The notes beneath the pieces are model-generated. The model had not been told where the DNA came from, did no database searches, and worked only from the letters and a program-made list of their open reading frames with translations. The position numbers and the translations under genes were made by a program. A stretch of 64,000 bases of DNA from JALEFZ01 sp038527485 (lineage in GTDB: Bacteria > Bacteroidota > Bacteroidia > J057), in contig JBCBFT010000004.1 of NCBI GenBank assembly GCA_038527485.1, positions 59,811-123,810 of the forward strand, given 5' to 3'. Below, one piece after another: positions 8,838 through 18,350 of this stretch; the stretch's first letter is position 1; each line of letters starts with the position of its first letter.

Positions 8838-9811
8838 GGGCGGTATTGCTCCACGTCCCACTTTACAAAATAAATATTCCCTAGGCCGTTTTCGATTTGT
8901 CGGAAACGGCTTTCTAGATCGTTGCGTGAAGTGAAAGTCTCTGATTCGTAGGACTCGGACTGGCGATAGGAAGAAAACAGCAGGACGCTGTCATTGACGA
9001 CGACAGGGCAATATTCTCGCGAGGGAGAATTGATGGTAGGACCAAGATTTACAGGAGCTGTCCAACCTGTATCTGCCTGAAAGGAAATGTACAGATCACT
9101 GGAGCCAAGTCCCCCTCTTTTGAAGGAAGCAAAAAGAAGATAACTGTCATCAGGAGCGATGAAGGCATCAAATTCGGCATCATAAGAGTTGACCACGGGA
9201 CCTAGATTGGTCACGACATAGCCTGTATCGTTGGGAATAGCTTGAAAGATATCATCTGTTCTACGTTCATTATCCCAAGTGGCAAAGTATAGCTTGTCAT
9301 TCTTCGTAGTAGAAGGGTAGAAATCACCATAGCGTGTATTGATGGAGTTGGGCAGGCGTTGCGGAGCGCCTGTATCCTCTCCCTCCCAATCTACATACCA
9401 GATATCCAACGCGTTTTGAGGCTCAGATCCTTCTGCGGGTCGATTGGAACAAAAATAAATCCGATTTTTTGTAGGGTGAAATAGGGGATCTACATCGCTG
9501 TATTGACCTGAGAAGGGCGCAATTTCAGGATAGGTCCAATTCCCATCAGGATTACGTTCGGAGAATAAAATCGTGCTGTAATTGCGATCAGGAGATTCTA
9601 CAGAATAGAAAAAGTAGTTGCCATCTGGGCTGAAAATACCGTTTAGCTCTTGATGAGGGGTAGAGATGATGCCAGGATGGAGCATCTGGGGTTTTTCTTT
9701 TGCTTTCGCCAATACATTGAGGTAAGGTCCCTGAAGGAGGTTGGGGGGAGAAGTGGTTGTCTGGCAGCCCAACCACAGAAAGAGGAGCAAGAGTAGGCAT
9801 GAGTAACGCAT
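8834..9811 (-). CDS. PD40/TolB-like beta-propeller lipoprotein
   Basis: 325 residues. The N terminus is a lipoprotein signal (LLLLLFLWLGC, lipidated Cys at about residue 16). The rest consists of WD40-like PD40 repeats, recognisable as 'FSPDGNYFFYSV', 'FHPTKNRIYFCSNRP', 'APDDSYLLFASFKRGG' and the 'DLYISFQ...TGWTAPVNLGP' pattern typical of Bacteroidota envelope beta-propellers. No OmpA domain follows, unlike the related protein at 46639. The role is unknown; such propellers commonly mediate protein or glycan binding at the outer membrane. The stop codon overlaps REP-like element 3. Confidence 0.75.
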   Translation of the reverse strand: MRYSCLLLLLFLWLGCQTTTSPPNLLQGPYLNVLAKAKEKPQMLHPGIISTPHQELNGIFSPDGNYFFYSVESPDRNYSTILFSERNPDGNWTYPEIAPFSGQYSDVDPLFHPTKNRIYFCSNRPAEGSEPQNALDIWYVDWEGEDTGAPQRLPNSINTRYGDFYPSTTKNDKLYFATWDNERRTDDIFQAIPNDTGYVVTNLGPVVNSYDAEFDAFIAPDDSYLLFASFKRGGLGSSDLYISFQADTGWTAPVNLGPTINSPSREYCPVVVNDSVLLFSSYRQSESYESETFTSRNDLESRFRQIENGLGNIYFVKWDVEQYRP

Positions 9812-9898
9812 GGAATCAAGTTCGATTATGAAAATGTGATGAGTGAGATGGAAACATATTCCGAATTATCTACGTGCAATTTGAGATTTTCCCCCTAG

Positions 9899-12337
9899 TC
9901 AATCTTGCACATATACACGACCGACCCTCGGACTGATGCGAACAAGCAGCTCATATGGGATCGTATCCGCAGCTTGAGCCAGTGTTTGAATCGATAAAAA
10001 GTATTCCTCCTGTTTCCCAAAAATAACGATTTCATCTCCTGCTTGGGCCTCAGGTATATCCGTCACATCTACCATCAACATGTCCATGCAGATCCGCCCA
10101 AAGGTAGGGGCCAGTTGCCCATGGATCAGAAAAGAGGCCTTGCCTTCGCCTACAGACCGTGGGATTCCATCTGCATATCCTATGGGAATAGTCGCAATTC
10201 GGCTCGGACGCTCTGTCGTCTGGGCACGACCATATCCGATGGGTACCCCTTCAGGATGTGTTTGAATCTGGCTGATCTGCGAGTGTAAGCTACCGATCTC
10301 CTTTAGTTCTGTCTCTAAACCATGCACAGGATCGATACCGTACAATCCGATGCCCATACGAACCATCTCCATCGCTTGATGTGGGAAACGTAGAATGCCT
10401 GCTGTATTGAGGATATGGCGGAAAGAAACCAGCCCCAACTGCTCATGCAGTTGTTGATACATGTGCTGGAAGCTTTGAATCTGTTGCTCAGAGAAAGCAT
10501 CTGCTCCAGGATCATCTGCGGCGGAGAGATGAGATAGGACGGAGATGACCTCTAGGTCAGGATGCTGTCCGATTACTTCTAAGAGATCTTTTATATCCTC
10601 TGATCTAAAACCGAGTCGTCCCATGCCCGTCTCTAGCTTCAAGTGAATACGATAAGTCCGCATTTCGGATAGGCGTGCGGCGCGGATGTAGGTTTTGAGG
10701 AAATGGAGGTTGCTGACCTCTGGTTCTAGGTCGTATCGCAGGAGCGCTTCGATGGCAGAGGGATCTGGATTCATGACCATGATGGGAAGTCGAATGCCCC
10801 CTTCACGAAGTTGAACCCCTTCGGACACATAGGCCACAGCGAAGTAGGTAGCACCTTCCTTTTCGAGTTGCTGGGCGATCTCCCATGTACCGCTCCCATA
10901 GCTGGAAGCTTTGACCATACACATCGTTTTGGTTCCTGCTGGAACTTGCGACTTGAGGAAGCGATAGTTGCGGGCGAGCTGGGAGAGATTGACCTGGAAG
11001 TAGGTGCTGTTGAGTCGATGATTGAAGCGAGGGAGGAGTTGTTCTAGGGCAAATGATCGTGCACCCTTTAACAGGACCGTATGCTTTCGAAATTGGCTAA
11101 AATCTACCCTTTCCATGAAATGAGCGACATCATAAAAAGACTGCTGAGGATGTATGGCATGAAAAATAGGGCCTATGCTGAAGACGTTATGTTCTCCTAC
11201 CAGCTCTTGCGCTTCTTTTAAAATGGTGGTTTGAATGTCTAGTTGATGCTCTCCCAAGTGGGGAATGTCAGTCAGGATAATACTTTTTTGAGGATGAACA
11301 TCTGTCTGCGCAAGTTGGCGAAAAGCCTGTCGTACAGAGTCAGGATCTGTAGTGTAGCTATCGTTGAGGATGGTGATGTCGGGATTATCGGAGATGATCT
11401 CACTGCGCATCTGCACAGGATAGAGCAAGGGGAGGCGACCCTTGAGATCGGCTAGTGAGACACCCAACTCATGCGCCACATGTGTCGCAAGGACCGCATT
11501 CTCCTGCTGAGCCGCTCCCTGAAAAGGGATGTTGAGTAATTCTTCCTGAAAAATGATTCCTTCCACTCCCTTCTCCAATTTGATATTTGCTTGGGGATTA
11601 AATCCGACAGTAGATAAAGGCCATTTTCTTTGCTGTACGGCTTGAAAGACATTTTCCTGATCAGCCCCCATCCAGAGTTTTTCGACTTCTTGAAACAGGA
11701 TCAACTTTTCTTCCAGTTTTTGCTCAAAATTCTCAAATCCTTCGGCGTGTGCGGGCCCCATATGTGTGAGGACGCCGTGGGTAGGTCGAATCATTTGCTC
11801 CAAAACTTCCATTTCCCCCACCTGAGAGATACCCGCTTCGATGATGGCTAAATCTGCTTGTGGGTACATTTGCAAGAGGGACAAAGCGACACCCAATTGG
11901 CTATTGTAGCTCATGGGGCTTTTGACGAGTTGGAATTGCCATTCGAGTAGCGTGGCCAGCCATTCTTTGACGGTCGTCTTGCCATTGGAACCTGTGATGG
12001 CGATCACGGGATAGGAAAATTGCTGTCGGTGAAACATCGCCCAAGTCTGTAGTGCCTCTAGTGAATCTTCGACTAAGGCATAGTTTACATCTGGATAGGG
12101 CAGTTTGCGCTCCGTGATGAAGTTGCGCACGCCTCGGGCATAGGCTTGCTCGATGAAATCGTATCCGTCACGATTAGAGGTCTTAAGCGCAACAAAAACG
12201 GTATCTACTCCGTGACTGATGTTGCGTGTGTCAAAGGAAACATATTTCAGAGGCCTAGCCTCCCATCTCCCTTGGAATAAATCTTTGGCGAGTGATGCCT
12301 GTGCAATGTCTTGTATGTGGTAGGGAGTTCCCAGCAT
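9899..12337 (-). CDS. murF-alr: Bifunctional UDP-MurNAc-tripeptide:D-Ala-D-Ala ligase / alanine racemase
   Basis: 812 residues from the chosen start. The N-terminal half is a MurF-type Mur ligase: ATP-binding GSNGKTT at residues 116-122 and the 'SPMSYNSQLGVALSLL' and 'IIEAGISQVGEM' motifs. From about residue 445 a PLP-dependent alanine racemase follows, with 'MVKASSYGSG' (PLP lysine K476), 'IGYGRAQ' and 'IPIGYADGIPR'. The fused enzyme makes D-alanine and adds D-Ala-D-Ala to the muropeptide precursor in the cytoplasm; the fusion is characteristic of Bacteroidota. The ATG at 12337 is preferred over one ten codons upstream because MurF homology begins there. The Mur part lacks the canonical C-terminal completeness of stand-alone enzymes in places, as is usual in the fusion. 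Confidence is high. Confidence 0.95.
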   Translation of the reverse strand: MLGTPYHIQDIAQASLAKDLFQGRWEARPLKYVSFDTRNISHGVDTVFVALKTSNRDGYDFIEQAYARGVRNFITERKLPYPDVNYALVEDSLEALQTWAMFHRQQFSYPVIAITGSNGKTTVKEWLATLLEWQFQLVKSPMSYNSQLGVALSLLQMYPQADLAIIEAGISQVGEMEVLEQMIRPTHGVLTHMGPAHAEGFENFEQKLEEKLILFQEVEKLWMGADQENVFQAVQQRKWPLSTVGFNPQANIKLEKGVEGIIFQEELLNIPFQGAAQQENAVLATHVAHELGVSLADLKGRLPLLYPVQMRSEIISDNPDITILNDSYTTDPDSVRQAFRQLAQTDVHPQKSIILTDIPHLGEHQLDIQTTILKEAQELVGEHNVFSIGPIFHAIHPQQSFYDVAHFMERVDFSQFRKHTVLLKGARSFALEQLLPRFNHRLNSTYFQVNLSQLARNYRFLKSQVPAGTKTMCMVKASSYGSGTWEIAQQLEKEGATYFAVAYVSEGVQLREGGIRLPIMVMNPDPSAIEALLRYDLEPEVSNLHFLKTYIRAARLSEMRTYRIHLKLETGMGRLGFRSEDIKDLLEVIGQHPDLEVISVLSHLSAADDPGADAFSEQQIQSFQHMYQQLHEQLGLVSFRHILNTAGILRFPHQAMEMVRMGIGLYGIDPVHGLETELKEIGSLHSQISQIQTHPEGVPIGYGRAQTTERPSRIATIPIGYADGIPRSVGEGKASFLIHGQLAPTFGRICMDMLMVDVTDIPEAQAGDEIVIFGKQEEYFLSIQTLAQAADTIPYELLVRISPRVGRVYVQD

Positions 12338-12562
12338 GGTATGGATATTAAGAAAGTGGACCGACAAAAGAGGTTATTCTGTAAAGGATTGCCATGCATC
12401 CAAGATCTTCCCAAGGATCAGGAAATTTGTTGGCAATCACTATTTATCACGGGAAGCCTTCCACGACCTCTTGCTGCTTTATTTGTTTCTTATGGAATAA
12501 TATCGAATTTTACTTCTCTTAAGAAACTTCTAGCGCAGTCATTTGACTACCCCAATCAACGA

Positions 12563-13072
12563 ATGGATAAAATTACATTTTCACAGGAATATTCTTTTCG
12601 CCCTCTATTAAGCGTATTCATCATCCGATTTCTTTCTCGGCCTGTGATCCTGGTTATGTATCTGTTTTGGATTGGATATTTAGGACTATCCATATACAAT
12701 GGCTTAAATTCATCTGATCCCATCGTAGACCGTCCTTTGTTGCTGATTTTTGTGGCACTGATTCTCCTTTATCCCTACAACATCTACCGAAGTGCACGAG
12801 CCACCTATAATGTCATGGAGATCTACCGAGAGGAGGAAGGAGCCTTTCATGTGACGGATCAAGCGTTGGCATTTGAGAGTCCTAAATATCATATGCACAT
12901 CCATTGGGACTTGATTGATACGGTACACGAGACAAAAGAATGGTTTCTGGTCAAGCTTGATGCCCGTAGTATTCTTTATCTCTTCAAGGCAAACATGAGT
13001 CCGACCGATGTGGTCATTTTCCGTACCATCGTCAAAAGTCAACCATCGCTACCTTCCAAGCTGAAATCGTGA
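12563..13072 (+). CDS. YcxB-like two-helix membrane protein
   Basis: 169 residues when started at ATG 12563 (MDKITFSQEYSF). The frame is open further upstream but that part is not protein-like. Two hydrophobic helices (about residues 24-44 and 55-75) are followed by a soluble beta-rich domain: 'FHVTDQALAFESPKYHMHIHWDLIDTV', then 'WFLVKLDARSILYLFKANMSP'. This matches the YcxB-like family of small membrane proteins with a PH-like C-terminal domain; the function is unknown. The gene is divergent from murF-alr, and 77 bp separate its stop from the next start. Confidence 0.75.
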   Translation: MDKITFSQEYSFRPLLSVFIIRFLSRPVILVMYLFWIGYLGLSIYNGLNSSDPIVDRPLLLIFVALILLYPYNIYRSARATYNVMEIYREEEGAFHVTDQALAFESPKYHMHIHWDLIDTVHETKEWFLVKLDARSILYLFKANMSPTDVVIFRTIVKSQPSLPSKLKS

Positions 13073-13149
13073 AATTAATCCTGAGGTAACGGGGGGTGAT
13101 GCGTTTCTTTTTAACTTGGAAGCGTTCTAATCAAAAATCGAATTCACGA

Positions 13150-14490
13150 ATGAAACGATCCCTTCTTTTGTTGATCATTGTTGCCCTCAGCTTACAAGTA
13201 TGGGCACAAAAAGAAAAGCCTGCCGATCTACTACTCTCAGGCCCGATGGTAGGATATACCGAAATGCGCGAAGCGATGCTATGGGTGCAGACCAACGGCC
13301 CTGCCCAGGTATATTTCGAGTATAAGGAAAAGGACAGTGAGGCAAAACCTTTCCGAACGGAGCGTTATACCACGACCTCTGAAAATGTCTATACGGCACA
13401 CTTGGTGGCGAACAGTGTACAGCCAGGGAAGACTTATGAATATACTTTATTCATCAACGGGAAAGCAGTCGAAAGACCCTATCCGACGACTTTCAAGACG
13501 CCACCGCTCTGGCAGTTTCGCACCGATCCGCCCACGATGCGTATCGCTTTGGGCAGCTGTACCTTCATCAATGATGAGACCTATGATCGTCCAGGAAAAG
13601 GATACGGCGATGGATATCAGATTTTTGAGTCTATCCGCAAGCAGACACCCGATTTGATGCTGTGGCTGGGTGACAATATCTATTTGCGTGAGGCAGACTT
13701 TTACAGCAAGACAGGAATCTTGCATCGCTACACACATACCCGCAAAACACCTGAGATGCAAGCCTTGCTAGCATCGACTTCTAACTATGCCATCTGGGAT
13801 GACCATGACTACGGTCCCAACAACAGTGACTACACTTTCAGAGAGCGAGATTTTACTTTGGAGGCATTCAAGTATTTCTGGGGGAATCCTGGGTATGGTG
13901 TACAAGGACAAAAAGGAACGACGACCATGTTTGAGCGAGGAGATGCGCAATTTTTCATGCTAGACAATCGCTACTTCCGCGATCCCAATAACAAGAAGAC
14001 GGGCGCACGTTCGATTTTGGGTAAAGAACAGTTAGACTGGTTTACAGATGCCTTAATCAGCTCAAATGCTACCTGGAAGTTTGTGGCTATCGGCGGGCAG
14101 GTGCTCAACAGCTATCCTGGCTACGAAAACTATGCCGCCATCTCTCCCGAGGAACGTCTTCATATCATCAATACGATTTTCAACGAAGGCATTCGCAATG
14201 TGATATTCCTGACAGGAGACCGTCACCACTCAGAGGTATCCAAAATGGAGCGCAATGGCATCACGATCTACGACATCACGACTTCGCCTTTGACTTCGGG
14301 TTCGCACGATGCTGAAAAAGAACCTAATAGCTATCGTGTGCAGGGGAGTCAGATTGGAGTCCGCAATTTCTCAGTGATGGAGATCACAGGTGAGCGACTG
14401 AGCCGAAAGCTTGCGTTGAAGTTTTATGACTCAGACGGCAAGGAATTGTATACATACGACATCGAGGCGCAGTATCGTCCTCGGCGATAG
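13150..14490 (+). CDS. PhoD-like alkaline phosphatase/phosphodiesterase, secreted
   Basis: 446 residues from ATG 13150, which opens a signal peptide (MKRSLLLLIIVALSLQVWAQ). An Fn3-like N-terminal domain (about 27-130) precedes a metallophosphatase core. Visible motifs are 'IALGSCTF', 'LWLGDNIYLREAD', 'AIWDDHDYGPNNSDYTF', 'QFFMLDNRYFR', 'LGKEQLDWF', 'VAIGGQVLN' and 'FLTGDRHHSEV', which carry the Asp/Asn/His metal ligands of the PhoD family. It should hydrolyse phosphate esters in the periplasm or outside the cell, typically with Fe3+/Ca2+. No phosphate-regulon box was recognised. A hairpin terminator follows. Confidence 0.88.
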   Translation: MKRSLLLLIIVALSLQVWAQKEKPADLLLSGPMVGYTEMREAMLWVQTNGPAQVYFEYKEKDSEAKPFRTERYTTTSENVYTAHLVANSVQPGKTYEYTLFINGKAVERPYPTTFKTPPLWQFRTDPPTMRIALGSCTFINDETYDRPGKGYGDGYQIFESIRKQTPDLMLWLGDNIYLREADFYSKTGILHRYTHTRKTPEMQALLASTSNYAIWDDHDYGPNNSDYTFRERDFTLEAFKYFWGNPGYGVQGQKGTTTMFERGDAQFFMLDNRYFRDPNNKKTGARSILGKEQLDWFTDALISSNATWKFVAIGGQVLNSYPGYENYAAISPEERLHIINTIFNEGIRNVIFLTGDRHHSEVSKMERNGITIYDITTSPLTSGSHDAEKEPNSYRVQGSQIGVRNFSVMEITGERLSRKLALKFYDSDGKELYTYDIEAQYRPRR

Positions 14491-14518
14491 ACTTTGACTG
14501 TACGTCACAGATAAAATG

Positions 14519-14552
14519 AAGCACTTACGAATCAATCATCGTAGGTGCTTTC
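14519..14552 (+). terminator. Hairpin terminator after the PhoD-like gene
   Basis: A 12-bp stem with one G-U pair: AAGCACTTACGA (14519-14530) against TCGTAGGTGCTT (14539-14550), 8-nt loop, then TCGTCTTTC. The T-tract is weak but the stem is strong and lies 29 bp after the stop. Confidence 0.6.
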
Positions 14553-14670
14553 GTCTTTCACGGGCAGAATTTGACCCCATTTTCCTGACGATATATGGTT
14601 TGTCAATGGAATTTTCTGATTGATGGATTCCCATTTCTCAAAGTCTTCTATTATAAATACTTTTGCGTTT

Positions 14671-15966
14671 ATGCTTTCGAATTGGCGAGATAAGCTCAAG
14701 GGAGAATTTCTGCGACATGTGGTGACCCTATTTTCAGGGACGCTGGCAGCGCAGGTTTTTGCCTTGGCGATTTTGCCTGTATTGGGCTGGTATTATACAC
14801 CAGAGGATTTTGGGGTGCGAGGCGTCTACATGGCCTCACTCATGATCGGTGCCATCGCCATCAATGGTGGCTACGAATATGCGATTATGCTTCCCTCAGA
14901 TCGGCGTGAAGCCGCTTCCTTGTTTCAGCTATGTATCTATCTGACATTGGGGCTTTCTGCTTTGCTCGGGATGATATTATGGCTGCTAGGTCCCCTATTT
15001 TGGGTGTTTCTCTCTGTAGGAGAAATGACAGAATGGCAATGGTTGCTGCTGCTCAGTATCTGTATAGAGGGCTTGAATCAGCCCTTGCGCATCCATTTGA
15101 ATCGTGCCAAAGCCTATCGCGCATTGTCCATCAGTAAGATGATCCAACCGATCTTGGGAGGAGGTGCGATGGTGGCAGGAGGATTTGCAGGCTGGGGCTT
15201 GGCGGGACTGCTGTGGGGAGGTTTTATCGGTCAGATAGGAACATTCGGTTATTTGGTTTGGGCTTATCGCAACCACAGAATGGGAGAACGTTGGGTGGAT
15301 TTTTCTAAAATCAGGCAAGTTGCAATTCAATACCGAGATTTTCCCAAGAATAATATCCTCTCAGGCATTCTCAATACCCTTTCTGCCCAGCTTCCTATTT
15401 ATTTCTTACCTGGACTATATGGAAAAGAAGTCGCTGGTTATTTCCACATGGCCCAGCGCGCGCTGATGATGCCCTTTGCGATTGTGGGCAAGTCGGTCGC
15501 GGATGTATTCTATCAGCAGGCAGCACGCGCCTACGAAGAAGGTACAGGGAAGCTATCAAACATGACACGAATGACGGCGCAGATTTTAGGTCTGGGAGGT
15601 TTGGTTCCTACGATTCTGATTATGTTGCTAGCACCGACCTTAGTGGACTGGATTTTTGGAGAAAAATGGCTGGAAACAGGGGAAATGGCTGTTTGGCTGA
15701 TGCCTTGGGTCTACATTACCTTACTGACGGTTCCCTTATCGTTTTTGATCGACATTCGAAGGAAACTGGCCTTTCAGCTACGCTATAATGTGGTCCTCTT
15801 TACACTTCGGTTAGCTGCTTTGGTAGTTGGAGGGGAGATGCTGACTTACATTGGCACCATTCAGTTGTATGCTGCTGTCTGTACGGCGATGGGCGCGATC
15901 TTGATTGGGTATATGCTGCGACTCGGTTATGTGTGGGAGAAAGGGAAAAGTCTGAATAAAAGCTGA
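14671..15966 (+). CDS. Oligosaccharide flippase / polysaccharide biosynthesis membrane protein (Wzx type)
   Basis: 431 residues from ATG 14671, with about 12 transmembrane helices and the family-typical start 'GEFLRHVVTLFSGTLAAQ' followed by 'YYTPEDFGVRGVYMA'. Members of this MOP-superfamily branch flip undecaprenyl-linked glycans across the inner membrane for O-antigen or capsule assembly. A longer frame begins at 14620, but a TACTTTTG box (14658-14665) matching the Bacteroidota -7 consensus lies just before ATG 14671. If that box is used, only the shorter, near-leaderless form is made. No glycosyltransferase cluster is adjacent; the GT4, O-antigen ligase and GT9 genes are 25-40 kb away. Confidence 0.85.
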   Translation: MLSNWRDKLKGEFLRHVVTLFSGTLAAQVFALAILPVLGWYYTPEDFGVRGVYMASLMIGAIAINGGYEYAIMLPSDRREAASLFQLCIYLTLGLSALLGMILWLLGPLFWVFLSVGEMTEWQWLLLLSICIEGLNQPLRIHLNRAKAYRALSISKMIQPILGGGAMVAGGFAGWGLAGLLWGGFIGQIGTFGYLVWAYRNHRMGERWVDFSKIRQVAIQYRDFPKNNILSGILNTLSAQLPIYFLPGLYGKEVAGYFHMAQRALMMPFAIVGKSVADVFYQQAARAYEEGTGKLSNMTRMTAQILGLGGLVPTILIMLLAPTLVDWIFGEKWLETGEMAVWLMPWVYITLLTVPLSFLIDIRRKLAFQLRYNVVLFTLRLAALVVGGEMLTYIGTIQLYAAVCTAMGAILIGYMLRLGYVWEKGKSLNKS

Positions 15967-16003
15967 ATACTTGTTATATCTAAATAATGTCGTTTGATAC
16001 AAA

Positions 16004-16033
16004 TTGTTCAGAAAGAGAATTTTGCTATGTTTG
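16004..16033 (+). promoter_or_regulatory. Bacteroidota-type promoter for the small membrane protein gene
   Basis: TTG (16004-16006), 19 nt, then TATGTTTG (16026-16033). This is an exact fit to the -33 TTG / -7 TAnnTTTG consensus of the Bacteroidota housekeeping sigma factor with the usual spacing. Transcription would begin near 16040, giving a leader of about 85 nt before ATG 16125. Confidence 0.6.
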
Positions 16034-16124
16034 TAATTACTACACCTCGTATATGAGAATAGGCTGAAGATATTTGGCCTAGATTTTTTCACTACATCCA
16101 TTTCAACCTCATTTACATTAAACC

Positions 16125-16466
16125 ATGGAAAATGATCAAATGACCGATCAAGCAGCTGTTCAGCAAGTATATGAATATGCCGCACACTTGATGGTCGAAG
16201 AAGGTAAAGATGCCTACCAGGTGAAACAAGCCCTGATCGAGCAAGGACTAGGCAATGAGTCTGCTGGTATTGTCGTTGCCAATCTGGAAGACCAGATCAG
16301 GGTAGCCAAAAAGGAGAGCGGACAAAAAGACATGATCTACGGTGCCCTTTGGTGTGTCGGAGGGACAGTTGCTACCCTCGCCAACATTGGATTCATCTTC
16401 TGGGGAGCGATTGTCTTCGGAGGGATTCAATTTATCCGAGGAGCGGTTCGCTATTTTTCTGAGTAG
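16125..16466 (+). CDS. Small membrane protein of unknown function
   Basis: 113 residues. The N-terminal 65 are a soluble, acidic helical segment (MENDQMTDQAAVQQVYEYAAHL...) resembling a three-helix binding module. The C terminus has two short hydrophobic helices ('YGALWCVGGTVATLANIGFIFWGAIVFGGI', read as two spans around ANIG) and ends in a charged tail. No catalytic motif is visible and the family was not recognised. A good promoter lies upstream. A structured 107-bp repeat lies downstream in place of a conventional terminator. Confidence 0.7.
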   Translation: MENDQMTDQAAVQQVYEYAAHLMVEEGKDAYQVKQALIEQGLGNESAGIVVANLEDQIRVAKKESGQKDMIYGALWCVGGTVATLANIGFIFWGAIVFGGIQFIRGAVRYFSE

Positions 16467-16570
16467 GTATTTTTATTGTACCTGATATAAGGAGAGGACT
16501 TGAGAAGGTCCTCTCTTTGTTCAAAAAATAGAGCGATTTCAATTTTTTATAGGGAATCACCGCTCCCACT

Positions 16571-16832
16571 GCTCCGCGTAGTCATCCAACTACGCAGCTC
16601 CTAAATCTTTTAGTTCCCAAACTAAGCACCCCGCCAAGTCGCAGAAGACGACAGATTAGAGCATTCGAAGATCGGAGGCGCCGCTCTGCGTATTCATTCA
16701 ATCATGCAGTGTCCAGCACCCACCCGCTCTGCGTAGTCATCCAACTACGCAGCTCCTAAATCTGTTAGTTTCCAAACTAAGCACCCCGCCAAGTCACAGA
16801 AGACGACAGATTAGAGCATTCAAAGATCGGAG
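16571..16832. repeat. Structured 107-bp direct repeat, two copies plus a remnant
   Basis: Copy 1 is 16571-16677 and copy 2 is 16726-16832; both are 107 nt and differ at 5 positions (about 95% identical). A diverged fragment of the first 27 nt lies between them at 16683-16709. Each copy contains the inverted repeat CTGCGTAG / CTACGCAG (8-nt loop; C replaces the first T in copy 1) and a second hairpin TTAGTT-N4-AACTAA. The repeat lies between convergent genes and its end is 3 bp from the stop codon of the gene on the minus strand. No reading frame runs through it. It may be a mobile intergenic repeat or a structured 3' element. Confidence 0.8.
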
Positions 16833-16835
16833 CCA

Positions 16836-18350
16836 TCACCAGACTTCCACCTTCCTCGGCAATTTCACCGTTTGCTGGCAGGTCTCATTCACAAATACGG
16901 TTAGTTTCACCTCATATACACCCGAAAGCTGAAAAGCCTTGAGCGGCTGTTCCTCCGTCGAGGTAGTCCCATCTCCAAACTCCCATAAGAACCGGTCACC
17001 GTATTTATACTTGGCTCGAAAACGCGTCGGGACTAGACGATCCACTCTGTAGTTTTTGGCCCGAATGAAAATATCTGCTTCAATAGAATCGGTAGGTAAT
17101 TCTTCTATTTTGACCATCCAGAAGTCCTCATCTCCCTTCTTATCTTCCGAGAAATCATTGAGTTTTTGTCCGATGGCGAAATAAATCCCTTTGCGATACT
17201 CAATCAAGTCGCTGCAACGCTCATTGTTGGGACCTCCATACGTATTTTGCCATACGGTCCGCCCTTTAGTATCTGTCCGGATCATCCAAAAGTCATCCAG
17301 GCCTTTATTGAGGGCACCAATTTTTCCCCTTGGCGTAGAATAGCCACCAAAAATAAAACCTCCATCTTGACAGAGGGCGATGCTGGTAAGGTATTCATTT
17401 TGAGAAAAATCAGGTTTATACTCTGCGACTTGTTTCCCATCTTTATCCAGAATCAACCACCAAAAATCATAGCCTGTATCTTCGGAGAGATAATTTCCTG
17501 CGATGACGATACGTTGGGTAACGCTCTCTCTGACATCTGAGAAATACCCTCCCTGTGGACAAGAAAATACTTTACGCCATTTTTCTTTCCCTGTAGAATC
17601 CAGCCTCATGATCAGTCCTCCACCACGTGAACTCATGCGAGCCTGTGCCCAAGAAGCAGAATTTGTGTATCCCGCAACGAGATAATCTCCATTGCGGCAG
17701 GTGGTGACGGAGGAAGCCCATTCGGTCCCAATGTCTCCTATGACTTTCTGAAATTGAGGATTCCCTTTGGTGTCGATTTTCAGGGCCCAGATGTCACTCA
17801 TGCCATTATTTTGGGCGACGTCACCATCACTTGAATGAGCTCCTCCCAGTATGACATAGCTCGCTTCCCTACCTTCGGATATGGCAAATGCTTGGTCGAG
17901 TTCACTCCCTCCATAGCTCTCCAGCCATTCGATGATGCCATTCCCATCAAACTTTCCGACAAAATAATCCCCCCAGTAGGTCTCATCCCCATTTTCCTCA
18001 TGCTGTATGAGCGAACTGGTGACCCCTACGAAAATACCCCCTCCATCTGCAGTCTCCGCAATGTCTCGTATGGCTTCACAACCGCTGAGCGCGATTTCCT
18101 GCTCCCATATCATGTCACCCAAGGTATCCACCTTGATGATCCATATACTGGTACAACCATCATCCTTATTTTCATTGGTGACAGTATTCCCCCCGATGAT
18201 CAGGTGACCATCCGTTGCCTTGATCAAACACTGGGGATCATCGACCCCAAAATTGTCAAAAAAGCGCTGGTATGTGAGCTTGGGGAAATACTGAGCAGAG
18301 GAAGAAATACACAGAAAAGTCAATAAAAGTGCAAGAGATAAGTGTTTCAT
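16836..18350 (-). CDS. Secreted beta-propeller-like protein with C-terminal PKD domain
   Basis: 504 residues. A signal peptide (LSLALLLTFLCISSSAQ) is followed by about seven repeated units with 'G(G/A)xSxxxDGDxxxNxGxxDIWxLKIDTKGN' signatures ('DIWALKIDTKGNPQFQKVIG', 'DFWMIRTDTKGRTVWQNTYGG' and so on). This is the pattern of Bacteroidota secreted propeller proteins that often carry type IX sorting domains. The last 85 residues form a PKD domain ('DRFLWEFGDGTTSTEEQPLKAF'). It ends at the PKD domain without a recognisable T9SS C-terminal domain, which is slightly unusual. Function is not assignable beyond an extracellular binding protein. Confidence 0.8.
   Translation of the reverse strand: MKHLSLALLLTFLCISSSAQYFPKLTYQRFFDNFGVDDPQCLIKATDGHLIIGGNTVTNENKDDGCTSIWIIKVDTLGDMIWEQEIALSGCEAIRDIAETADGGGIFVGVTSSLIQHEENGDETYWGDYFVGKFDGNGIIEWLESYGGSELDQAFAISEGREASYVILGGAHSSDGDVAQNNGMSDIWALKIDTKGNPQFQKVIGDIGTEWASSVTTCRNGDYLVAGYTNSASWAQARMSSRGGGLIMRLDSTGKEKWRKVFSCPQGGYFSDVRESVTQRIVIAGNYLSEDTGYDFWWLILDKDGKQVAEYKPDFSQNEYLTSIALCQDGGFIFGGYSTPRGKIGALNKGLDDFWMIRTDTKGRTVWQNTYGGPNNERCSDLIEYRKGIYFAIGQKLNDFSEDKKGDEDFWMVKIEELPTDSIEADIFIRAKNYRVDRLVPTRFRAKYKYGDRFLWEFGDGTTSTEEQPLKAFQLSGVYEVKLTVFVNETCQQTVKLPRKVEVW

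Noticed and set aside
14620..14670. Extended N terminus of the flippase
   Set aside because: A -7-like TACTTTTG box lies inside it and homology-like sequence begins at ATG 14671, so the shorter start was chosen; the longer form cannot be excluded.
16571..16832. Possible CRISPR array
   Set aside because: Only two full 107-nt copies with internal hairpins and a diverged fragment between them; no short repeats with regular unique spacers and no cas genes.
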